Shown piece by piece: positions 1 to 9,865 of a stretch of 64,000 nucleotides of DNA (position 1 is the stretch's first letter; every line of letters starts with the position of its first letter). Origin of the DNA: Dasyornis broadbenti. Its lineage: Eukaryota; Chordata; Aves; Passeriformes; Dasyornithidae. Below the pieces are notes generated by a model, which saw only the letters and a list, made by a program, of their open reading frames with translations, had not been told where the DNA came from and made no database searches. The translations under genes and the position numbers were made by a program. The stretch covers positions 124,221 through 188,220 of the forward strand of contig VZRN01000563.1 of assembly GCA_013397935.1 (NCBI GenBank), in the 5' to 3' direction.

Positions 1-1357
1 AAATATTTACCATCATGGGTACCCTTTAATTTTTTTTGTATCTTATTTCCAGTCTGATCTTAAGATTTGTGTCATAAAGATTATGTAAAAGGTAGGAATG
101 ACAAAGCTGATTAATGTCAAAGTCCAATTATAAAAGGATGTACTTCCATGAGAGGAACAAGATACCCATTATTTTGTGGATTTCTCCAGTTTATTTGATT
201 TGGATATCTGATAGCAATAAATTTATTTTTGTTACTCCTTTTTTTCGATACAAGCAGATCAGAAATGTTATAATAACCCTTTCTCAAGTATATCCAGGCT
301 TCTGTTCACAAGCAATTCTGAAAGCAGGATTTCAGAGGCTACAGCCATATCAGATACATTCTGTGACACCAATGTTAAAGGATTTTTTCCTGAATTTATT
401 TGCAATTAATTTTCTTCTTACAGAAGAGAATCTGAAGTCGTGTAACTAGACAATTTAGATTTTCTTTTTTGTTCTCTTTTTTTGTTTTTTAAATGTAACC
501 TTCTAACCTTAATAAGTATTATCAACAGCTTGACCAAAATGAACCTCAAAAATATAAGGAGCAGCAGCCAATCTTGTATCTTTGTGACCTGATTTCTGAT
601 TTTTGGTTGCTAAAGATGAGCAACAAGAAAAGCTAACTGAAGGCCAACTATAATATCATCTAATCAAAACTAATCTCACAGACCTGGCACAGTCTGGATT
701 TGGGCCAGAACACGAAAAATAAAAAGCTTTACTGGCAGTGACAGATGACCTCAACTGTCAGTGTGCCGAGGGTAGACATTTCCCCTCATCATTTTTGATT
801 TCTTGAAACATTTCTTTCTGATGGCCATTAGATAATGCCATTTCACCTGAGAATTGTGGCAGGGCCCCTGACTACAGCAGGAAATGGATGAAAACCTATT
901 GAGAATGTAACATTTAAGAAGTAGTGAAGGGTAACCAAGTCCACATTACTGACCTTTTTTGATCTGAGTCTCAGAAAGGAACCTTTTTTCATTTTTTGGA
1001 TGAGAGCTGTCCAGGGATGAAATGAAGTCCTTCACCATGACTGAGATGATGCTGAATGGGTCAAGAGAAGATGTAGAAGCATTTTAAAACATGTTGAAAT
1101 TTGCTTTCTTATGAAAGCCACTCCATTTTGACAGTTGATACTGAGGCCTCCATAGCACTTTCCATGAGTAATGCTTTCTCTAGTCTGTAATAGTTTCAGA
1201 AATCCAGTACCATTCTGAAACAGTTAAGACTAAATTATTTATTGATTTATTTAAATAATTAATTTTGTGTGATCTAGAGCTATGAAAAATTTATACACAA
1301 TAAATCTCCAATACTGCATGACACTGTGACCAGTGTGGAATGTTTCAGTGTTTCTTT
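1..1357. other. Unique AT-rich DNA, no gene recognised
   Basis: I find no recognisable repeat or gene. The only stop-free stretch (114-449, plus) has no domain-like pattern. A T-rich run lies around 455-491, and an AT-only patch rich in TTTATT/TAATTAA lies around 1,236-1,265. The sequence reads as ordinary intergenic or intronic DNA. Confidence 0.6.
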
Positions 1358-1480
1358 TCAACACCTTGTGTTGCTCCCCACAAATACAACACACAAAATC
1401 TGCCGAAGTTCAAGGAGCTGTCTGTGACGTGACCAACTCCTGTCACAAGAGCATGTCCAACAAAAAGAGTAAGGATCCAC

Positions 1481-1595
1481 CTTTTCAGGATGTAAAAGTC
1501 TTTTGGAGGGCCAGCTCAGGCCTGTGGACTGAACTTCTTCAGGGCCATAAGCATCCTCATCATCTTCAGCATAACTGCTTTCTGCAGCTGCCTTT
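1481..1595 (-). other. Candidate protein-coding exon, gene not recognised
   Basis: On the minus strand a pyrimidine-rich tract ends in CTCCACAG just before 1,595. A stop-free stretch then runs leftward to a donor-like AAAAG/GTGGAT at about 1,481/1,480. The frame stays open well beyond this, to about 1,358. The predicted peptide begins with a basic-alanine start and has an acidic patch (ESSYAEDDEDAYGPEE), which looks more coding-like than the low-complexity shadows elsewhere. I cannot assign a gene. A length of 115 bp would shift phase, which is allowed for an internal exon. It may equally be a chance ORF: no other exon of the same gene is visible and the splice sites are only consensus-like. 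Confidence 0.18.
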
Positions 1596-1660
1596 CTGTG
1601 GAGAGTAAAAGAGACTGACAAAGACATGACAAGAAAGAATTCCATCACTGAATACCATAC

Positions 1661-1995
1661 TGAAAATACAGATATGAAGAAGAATCTTATGGTTTTGATC
1701 TCCAGTTTTTAACTTCTCAATGGATATTTAACCAAGGTTCTCGATAGACCTTCACTTCTATCACAGTGCCTCATTCCTTCCTTTTAAAATAGGTGCTAGC
1801 AAGATGAGAGTGAGATTTTTATTCTTTTTCAACCCAGGGTTAAAATAACTGCAAAGTATTTGAACTGAATTACAAAATGCTGGCTGAGCTAGAAAAGCTA
1901 TTAATTTATTTGGCATGCTGGCTGAATGAATCTTTGATGAAGCCCATGAGCTGACATCTGAGGTGAATTTAGACCATTCCCATCTAGGAAAGCAC
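1661..1995. other. Unique DNA, nothing recognised
   Basis: Short unique stretch between the candidate exon and the poly-T run. I see no repeat, ORF or motif that stands out. Confidence 0.6.
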
Positions 1996-2056
1996 TTTTT
2001 TTTTTTTTTTTTNNNNNNNNNNNNNNNNNNNNNNNNNNNNTTTTTTTTTTTTTTTT
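1996..2056. repeat. Poly-T run containing an assembly gap
   Basis: Seventeen Ts (1,996-2,012) are followed by 28 Ns (2,013-2,040) and sixteen more Ts (2,041-2,056). Both sides of the gap are pure T, so the missing sequence is most simply more T or a homopolymer-bounded insert. The N count may be an estimate. Nothing inside can be annotated. Confidence 0.95.
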
Positions 2057-2480
2057 GTGCAAAATAATGGGTGCTTTCAAAGCTGATGAGGAGTTAATAG
2101 CAGATACTTAAGGTCTTGGCAGTGGAGTGGTATTGTTTTTGTACTAAGAGGTTTTGTGCAATGGTTGATCTCATTCAGGAGGGTATGTCCCAGCTCTGAG
2201 CAACAATTGAAATCCATGAACCCATAAAGAATAAAATTTATCGTTACTGTATTAAGGATGTGTTAAAGTGCAGGACCAAATAAAAATGTTTGACTAGGGG
2301 CAATTACAGCTTGAAACAGCAGTTTAGTATTATGGAGTCTAGAAGATGGAGACTTATATGTTTAAATTGAGGTGGTTTTAATATTTAACTCTATAAATGT
2401 AGCCTCAAAGCTTTGCCTTTTAGGATAAAAAGTGTAAAGAAAAGACTGATTTATTTTCTTGTGCTGTAACTACTTAAATA
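2057..2480. other. Unique DNA, nothing recognised
   Basis: AT-rich sequence without a recognisable repeat, ORF or RNA gene, lying between the gap and the first CR1 fragment. Confidence 0.6.
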
Positions 2481-2855
2481 AGCCTGGAGAAGAGAAGGCT
2501 CTGGGGAGACCATTTAGAAGCCTTCCACATCATGAAGGGAGTCTGCAGGAAAGATGGAGAGAGACTATTTGCAAGGGCCTGGAGTGACCGGATGAGGGGG
2601 AATGGCTTCAAACTGAGAGAGAGTAGGGTTAGATTAGATGTTAGGAAAAATTATTTATTGTGAGGGTGGTGAGGCACTGGCACAGGCTGCCCAGAGAAGC
2701 TGTGGATGCCCCATCCCTAGAACTGTTCAAGGCCAGGTTGGATGGAGCTCTGAGCAACCTGGGATAATGGAAGGTGTCCCTGCCCATGGCAGGTGTGTTT
2801 TAATGAGATGATATTTAAGGTCCCTTCCAGCCCAGGCCATTCTAGGATTCTATGA
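2481..2855 (+). mobile_element. CR1 LINE, 5'-truncated 3' end fragment
   Basis: The fragment carries the classic CR1 3'-end landmarks in order. It starts with AGCCTGGAGAAGAGAAGGCT, has a block reading CACTGGCACAGGCTGCCCAGAG, then AAGGCCAGGTTGGATGGAGCT, then CCCTTCCAGCCCAGGCCATT. It ends in the CR1 tail ATTCTAGGATTCTATGA at about 2,855. CR1 is a non-LTR retrotransposon that integrates by target-primed reverse transcription, so 5' truncation is the rule. No coding part of the reverse transcriptase remains. The copy is diverged (for example GATGATATTTAAGGTCCC), so it is probably old. Confidence 0.93.
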
Positions 2856-2934
2856 ATCACATTAAGAGAAGGCACATGAGTCCTGAAGTCAGAATGCCAT
2901 GTTCAATAGCTGTTGAATCGTACTTGGAACCATA

Positions 2935-2973
2935 TGTGTATATATATATATACACACACACATATATGTATAT
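2935..2973. repeat. Compound (TA)n/(CA)n microsatellite with a palindromic core
   Basis: A TG-TA-CA-TA dinucleotide tract. Positions 2,935-2,956 form a perfect 22-bp palindrome (TGTGTA, then TA repeats, then TACACA). Such tracts are length-variable and can extrude cruciforms. Confidence 0.9.
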
Positions 2974-5900
2974 CCCAAGGAAAAAAAAAGGAAAGGAACT
3001 TTTAATTGGTTGCAAATATACATTTCTTTATGAGACCTCACAGGGTTGGTTATCCAAGAATATTGGCCTTGGATATGCCTTTACTGCAGGTTTAGTATGA
3101 AGTTTAGGATGAGCTCTGCTATAGCCTGCTGATTGACAACTGAAACTGTGGGAAATAGTATTCAAAATAATTTTTAAAATCACTACAAAATTTAAATTCA
3201 GAGAATAGTCTGATTTGGCTGAAAACAGAAATTGATGTTTCTTAAAATATTGAAATTACTTTATTTCTTTTTTCCCCCTATTTTTTCTTAGCTGTATTGC
3301 ATCAATGCAACCTGAGACATTTTATTAATTTTCTGAGATATTTTAATGACAATGATAAGTTGATTTTAGGGCAGTATGAAAAAATATTAGTTATTTCAGT
3401 AGAATATTCTGAATATAAGAAGAATATCATATGTGGAAAACTGTACTTTAATGACCATGTGCTTTAATGACCATGTTCTTAAGTAATTACAATTTTTAAC
3501 TTCTAACCTTTTTGTAAATAATTAATTTTTTTCCTCCATACTTTTACTTTTTTCATCAGTCCTGGACATATTTTTAGTCTTCTCTTCAAGTATTGAAAAG
3601 AAGTATTACGTGGGAAAAATTACAGTATAACACATTTTTGAAAATGGAAATGACAAGCATTAAAATTTTATCAGAGCTGTAACAAATGGTAGGGATGCCC
3701 CATAGCCAGTGGTTGGTTGAGTAAGGCAAGAAGTGTAATCAAAACTGAAGTCTATTTAATCTCTGTTGCTGATCACTGCACAGCTTTAGCCTGTTTTCAT
3801 CAAACTAATTGATGGCAAATGGAGCAGATGCATGATGAGATTATATCCCCAATTTATGGCACAGTTATAAGAAAATATGACTTTTTTTTTTTTCCATTAC
3901 AAGTATTGGAAATTTAGAAAATGCACTGGGTTGGAATTGAAGCAATCTCTCCTGCCTGTCTAATGCACTTCAGATTTCTCTTATTATTATTCTGAGCACT
4001 TAATTTATCATAATCCATTTCAGAAAAAAAAATATAAATAGTTTTGTTTGATGTGTTTTATAATTAAATCCTTGGCATTGACACTTCTTATGTTTGTTTC
4101 TAGGCTATGATTATAGATTTAGCATATCTGAGTTCCTATAACTAGAGCAGGAACAGCAGATCCAGAATATTGCTCACACTGGGAAAGGGAAATTACGCAA
4201 GGGAGAACTATACAGAGTTGTGACAATGTCCGCTACATTAACTCTTTCATTATAACACTAATTTGCACACACCCTTGTTTTGACATCTGAAATAGTGACA
4301 ATACCTTTTACATTTTCATGTTTCTCATGACAAGAAGTTATTTTCAGGCAGCACGCCTTCAGCGTTTTTGAGCCTTGAGAGGGAAATGTGTTTGCAGTGT
4401 GTCCATGGCAACCAGCACCAAACAAAACACTGAAAGGGGGCAAAATTTTACTTCTGTAACAGCAGGGGATGGATTTGCGAACACCTATAGCCTCAGGGGG
4501 GGTGGGGAGTGTTAGAGCAGGAATACCTGAGATGAAAACTTGTGAGGGATCAGGACTGCTGTCTGCAGATGGAAATACCTGAATGGCAACAGACAAAGCA
4601 ATGCCAGAAAAAGGAGCTACCATCAGGAATGATCTAGGCTGCGGAAGAAGGAGACTAACCAAGGAGAAGAAACTGGCCAGAGAATAAGTTTTTGGTGAGG
4701 ATGAGGGAGAAATGGGAATAGGGGAACAGTTGTGCTGGGAGCTTGGATATAGCAACAGAATCTCAGAGGGATGCTCATGGAGGAGCTGAGATGAGCAAGA
4801 ATGTGCTGGGACACAGCTGGGAAAGGAACGTAGGCTGAACTGGCTGAATCAAGCTGAACCTGCCTGAAATTAGGGTTTGGACCTTGAGCAGGGCAGGGAG
4901 ACTGAGGCTACAGGGAAAAAAAGAGCATTAAGGGAAGCTAAACAGCTTTAAATCACAGTTAGGTGAGGAGCAGAATTAGGAGAGTGGTGGTCTGGAAGGA
5001 AAAATCAAGAAGTGATCAAGTCCAGGGAGGCAGGAACTCGGAAAAGCAGGTCTGTTTACTGCAAAAACAGATTTATCAGAAAATTAAATATGTGCTCTCC
5101 TTTCATATGATGTACATCCTTCACTTTATAATTCTTCAAGCCAGATGCATTTTAGCCCGTTCCCCAACTGACAGCAGGCAGAAATAAGAAATTCCCATAT
5201 CTCAGCCACTTTCAGATCCCAGTGAGTATCAGTAAAACCAACTGCTGAAGTAAATGTTTACTCACAGGATGAACAGCCTACCCCTACCATCTCTACTGTG
5301 TAAGTGGCACAAATCTGTGCATGAGAAGGTTCCAGTGCTGCTTAATAGTCAGGTATTAAAGTGCTGCTCAAAAGAGGAATTTGTTTTTAATTTGCTATTA
5401 ATAACAAGCTGTTGCTCTCACACACAGGGACATACTCTACACTGCAGAGGAGTTCTAGTCTTTCAAATTCAGCTCTGAAAACGTATGCAAACTTCAGCAC
5501 CGAGATTGCCCACAACATAAGAAAAGCCTCAAAAAGGTGACTATAGTGAGGCAAAAGTACTTGGCATATCTCTATTCAGTGCCACTGAAATGGCTAGAAC
5601 CATTCATCCAAAAAACCAACTTTATATCTTATTGATTGAGGTGTATTAATAGGCACTTGCCTGAAAGACAGACATAGTCCAGATTGAAAATATAGGATAT
5701 TACACTTTTAATAAGGTTACATTCACTAGTGATTTCACATTTTTCCCCTTCTCCATGGAACCTGTCAGCTCCAGCTCTCAAAGCCCTTATCCTTTCACAC
5801 ATTGTTATCTTTATAAAGGGGATAAGACAATATATAAAATCCACTTTAGTAAAGGTCTCCTTTCATCCAGCATTACTGCTGAGATCCTTACACTGGCAGC

Positions 5901-5984
5901 AGTTTACCAAAGCACAGGCAAAAATCAATTTTAATTAGTATTTTTGGCTTTAATGAAAAGTGATTACAGAACTGGCATTTTAGT

Positions 5985-6090
5985 TAATACTGTTGAGATT
6001 TATAGTGGGCTGATGCTAATTAATTTTCTGTTGAATTGCTGTGGGCAATGAATAACTGCAATAAAATGGCAGATTTGCTGATAGCGAAAC
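5985..6090. promoter_or_regulatory. Candidate conserved non-coding element
   Basis: An AT-balanced, non-repetitive patch with homeodomain-type cores (TAATTAATTTT near 6,017) and a run of short, non-simple words. That texture is common in vertebrate conserved enhancers. This is a judgement by eye only; no alignment was possible. It could simply be unique AT-rich DNA. Confidence 0.18.
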
Positions 6091-8194
6091 TATATCAGCA
6101 CTTCAGAGCTTCTTAACAAAAGGGAGCTTAATGGGTTGCAGGTATAATTTACATTACTTCTCATAAACTGCACATTATTGCTTCTTTGTAAAAGTGTTAT
6201 GAAGAGACAATTTTTTTGTATTTTATAATGAGAGCAATGTCTTTTCCCACAATTTGGTGTCAGCATATGCAAGCCTTCAGTAGAGTGTGATAATATTTTA
6301 AGAACCTCTGGATAGGAAAGATTTTATCGAGTCAGAAAATTAATCTTCCTTTAAACCCTCTCCTGTTATATATTGTTGTTATTCTGTCATTAATTCTGGT
6401 GTTTTTCTCTGTAGAAAGACACAATTGAATAAGGCACTTGCCTTTAGACTTTGAGCAGTGTCAGAAAACCTATAATTTATTGTGTGCTTGAACAATGCCT
6501 AGTTCTAGAGGGATCTGATTCCACTTCAAGCCTCCAGGTGCTATCCTAGAGCCTACTGGCTTTGGGAGTGTTGGACTTCATCTCGTTGTTTCCAAACCAC
6601 AGTAGAACTGGCAGAACTTCCCTGACTCCAGAGCAGTGGTTATTTGTGAAATGTACACACACCCCACCTGAGTCAGGAGAGAGCTCTTCATACACCCTGC
6701 ACGGAGTTCCAGCTGCCCAGTGGAGTCCATGTGCAAACACGGAAACCCTGTTTTTTTCCCCTGGGGCTGGAGCAGGGGTGTCAATGCTGTGGGACAAGCA
6801 AACATTGATGGAGCACTTGTGTGGCTGATCTCCAGGAGAGGCTGACCCGTGGCGGGTTGGCATCGTGAGCAACGGGGGATGCATCTGCTCATAAGCGCAG
6901 GACAAAATAATTGCTCAGAAAGGAAGGAATGGCTTCTACTCCAGATTTTATGGAGATATTATGACACCAGCATCTGTCCCTGCTGAAGGAAGTGCTGCCA
7001 AAAGTATTAAGAAATTAATGAGTTCCTCAAATAGTGAAAGCAGCTGTCTTTGTTTTCCTGTCAAAAACACAGGCAAATTACTCTTTTAGGTTTATCCTAT
7101 CATTTAGCTTTTTTTGGTAGGTATGAGAAATGGAAACTTGCATTATTTCAAACAAAATCCCAATTTCTCCTTTCAGTTTTTGGGCTCTAATGTCTGAGAC
7201 CTTACAAAATGCATTCATAAAGAAAAGTTTCAGAGGGAAATCATGGGCATTGCCACCAATTACAAAGAATTAGTGCACCTCCTTCAAAGGCAGGTCCAGC
7301 TGCAAATGCCTATCCCAGCTACCATTTCTTCTAACACATATGAAGGATATAACGAAATGGCATCATTTAGTGCCTACCACAAACTGTTTCAGACAGGAAC
7401 ACTGGACACTTTTCACATCTAACAGAACTAGCAAATATGGTTGCACCTTGTCTAAGGTAGGTAGTTGTTTGTTAGTAGTAGTTAAAGTTTTAATTAAAAC
7501 AATATATGATTTAATTTTGATAATTATAAGGACATCTTATACGTATTTCCTTATTCTTTGTTCTAAGTATCAGAAAAAAATACAACAATACAAGCAAAAA
7601 TGTCTTCTATAGCTATAAGGTGTAGCGTTAGGTATTGCAATAAGTGTGATGGGAAATTCTTGGAGAGCATAAGGATGCTAAATATCGGCATCAAGTAAAA
7701 TTAGGAAGGTACCTAAACATATTGGAAAATCTTTCTGCAAGCCCTAGATTTGAAACAGAAACAGATGAGATATATCTTACATGCAGGCTTTTTTACAGTG
7801 ATGACTGGTTTTATTCTGGTTTAATAAGGAAATTACATTTATGTGATTACTCTATGGATGCAGGCATATGTGTGTCTATTGCTACTCTCCTTTTAAGTAT
7901 CTTTAGAATCTCCTGTCCAATTTTGATCAAATCTGACAGACGAGAAGATATTAAGCTATTAAGTTCCTGCACGTGGCTGAATAGGGGCAAGAGATGCTAC
8001 TTGTCCACGATCAGTAACCCTACTGAGGAAAAGGCTCAAGCATGAGCTCACCCTTCAACAGGCATCACAGAATCGTAGCAGAGAGACTTTGAGATAAAAA
8101 CCCATCAGGCATCATTAGTTTTAATGCTCACAGACTGACTTGGTCCTCCCCTCCTCCCTCCCTGCCCAAATACATGAAATTGGCTGTGGGCTGT

Positions 8195-8310
8195 TTTCTG
8201 CATTGTTTAAATAATATCCATTTGCAGGCCAGATGACACATTAGGCGCTACATTAGTCTCCATGACTGCCACTCTAATCTTGAAGGCCAGATTGTTGCTA
8301 GCTCAGGATG
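8195..8310. promoter_or_regulatory. Candidate conserved non-coding element
   Basis: Non-repetitive patch of mixed composition around TTTGCAGGCCAGATGACACA and CTCCATGACTGCCACTC. It does not resemble a transposon and no coding frame explains it. I flag it only because it looks like typical vertebrate conserved non-coding sequence. Confidence is low without an alignment. Confidence 0.15.
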
Positions 8311-8819
8311 AATGCACAAATGGAGAAAGGTTGTGTGTGCCACTCTTCCAGTACATCCCTTGCTTCAGAGAGGTAGCAAAACAGCTTTTATGTGGTCATG
8401 CAAAGCTGCTCATTGTTAGCACCACCACAGACTAAAATAAAGAAGGAAGCGTCTAAGTCCAACTTTCCAGCCATACCGAGTTGCATTCACATTATTCACA
8501 TTATTAAGTTGGTATGAAACTAAAGAGTTTTATCTTTCAGCTAAACAATACCATCTTTGCACTTGTGTTCAGTAGTAGAGAATCCTGCAGTAACACCAAA
8601 TATGAACAGTCTAAAGGTTGTGATGGTACTTGTAATGCAGGGATGATCAGTCACCTTTTTCACAGGAAAAAAGCATTCACTAACATATTTAGTGTACTTT
8701 AATAAGAGGTTTTAGACTAAGAAAGGTGTGAAAACTGGAGTCTTCCTTAGAGACTGAGTAACAAACAACTCCAAGTATTCAAATTGTCACATAAACCTGA
8801 AAATGAAGACAGCCCACAG

Positions 8820-9410
8820 AAACATTGTCACCTTGTCCTGGGGGCATCAGGCCCAGCATCGCCAGATGGGTGAGGGAGGGGATTGTCCAGCTCTGCTCTG
8901 GACTGGGGCAGCCTCACCTCGAGTGCTGGCGAAAGATATGAAACTATTGGAGGGAGAGTGTGCAAAGGAGGACAATGAGGATGGTGAAGGGCTTTGAGGG
9001 GAAGTCAAATGAGGAACAGCTGAGGGCACTGGGTCTGTTCAGCCTGGAGAGGAGGAGACTGAGGCGAGACCTCACTGCAGTTACAACTTCCTTCTGAGGG
9101 GAAGAGGAGGGGCAGGCACTGATCTCTGCTCTGTGGTCATCAGTGACAGGACCTGAGGGAATGGCCTGAAATCGTGTCAGGGGAGGTTTAGTTTGGATGT
9201 CGGGAAAATGTTCTTCCCCCAGAGGGTGATCAGGCACTGGAACAGGCTCACAGAGAAGTGGTCACAGCACCAAACCTGTCACAGCTCAATAAGTATTTGG
9301 ATAAAGCTCCCATGCACATGGTGGGATTCTTGTCCTGTGCAGGACTAAGAGTTGGACTTGATGACCTTTGTAAGTCCATTCTAACTCAATATATTCTGTG
9401 ACTTTGTGAT
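8820..9410 (+). mobile_element. CR1 LINE, longest 3' fragment in the window
   Basis: About 590 bp of CR1 3' end. The upstream part (CTGGGGGCATCAGGCCCAGC, then AGGGAGGGGATTGTCC, then CTGGACTGGGGCAGCCTCACC) corresponds to the C-terminal end of the CR1 ORF2 (reverse transcriptase) region. It is followed by GGTGAAGGGCTTTGAGGGG, GTCTGTTCAGCCTGGAGAGG and the 3' UTR. The end, ATTCTGTGACTTTGTGAT (to 9,410), is the tail form of a CR1 subfamily other than the ATTCTATG type. The frame is interrupted and no functional protein remains. It is 5'-truncated, as usual for LINEs. Confidence 0.92.
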
Positions 9411-9504
9411 CTAGAGTTCCAGACGTGCAGCACCCAGGAAACTATTCCGTTTACCTCAAATTGTTTTTACTTTCTGGTGGGTATTGGTCTTCTAGCAAAC
9501 ACAC

Positions 9505-9865
9505 TGTTCTTGTTTTGGCTGCGATAGAGTTAATTTTCTTCATGGTGGCTGGTATGGGGATATGTTTTGGATTTGTGCTGAAACAGTTTTGATAACACGG
9601 GGATATTCTTGTTATCACTGAGCAGTGCTTGCACAGCACCAAGTAGTTTTCTGCCTCTCACACCACCCCACCAGCAAGGATTTGTGACAGCTGACCCCAG
9701 CTGACCGAAGGGATATTCCACACCATATGGTGCCATGTTCAGCATATAAAGCTGGGGGAAGAAGAAGGAACTGTATTACACATGACGGAGCCCTGCTTTT
9801 CTGGAGATGGCTGAACACCTGTCCATCCATGGGAAGTGATGAATAAATTCCTTGTTTTGTTTCAT
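9505..9865 (+). mobile_element. Endogenous-retrovirus LTR, solo and 3'-truncated
   Basis: The segment opens with TG at 9,505 and GTTTTGGCTGCGATAGAG. It continues through GGTATGGGGATATGTTTTGG, GAGCAGTGCTTGCACAG and CACACCACCCCACCAGC to a TATA-like AGCATATAAAGC at about 9,738-9,749. Next come CCTGCTTTTCTGGAGATGGC and GTGATGAATAAATTCC. I recognise this as an LTR family abundant in songbirds (from memory). The AATAAA near 9,842 could serve as the LTR polyadenylation signal. No gag, pol or env sequence is adjacent, so this is a solo LTR. Its expected 3' part and terminal CA are missing. It lies about 95 bp downstream of a CR1 tail on the same strand. Confidence 0.82.

Larger units (their letters stand above)
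2974..8819. other. Long unique stretch, no gene recognised
   Basis: Mostly AT-rich unique DNA. On the plus strand 4,440-4,960 is purine-rich, which by itself keeps a 165-codon minus-strand frame open (4,258-4,755). Its peptide is serine/proline-rich with no motif I recognise. Two short patches (about 5,985-6,090 and 8,195-8,310) look like conserved non-coding sequence and are listed separately. No CR1, LTR, tRNA or microsatellite is evident elsewhere in the stretch. Confidence 0.5.

Noticed and set aside
4258..4755. 165-codon minus-strand frame as a protein-coding gene
   Set aside because: Serine/proline-rich translation of a purine-rich opposite strand, with no recognisable motif, no coding-style splice sites and no neighbours.
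5484..5505. NRSF/REST silencer element
   Set aside because: Only the left half (TTCAGCACC) matches; the right half-site is absent.
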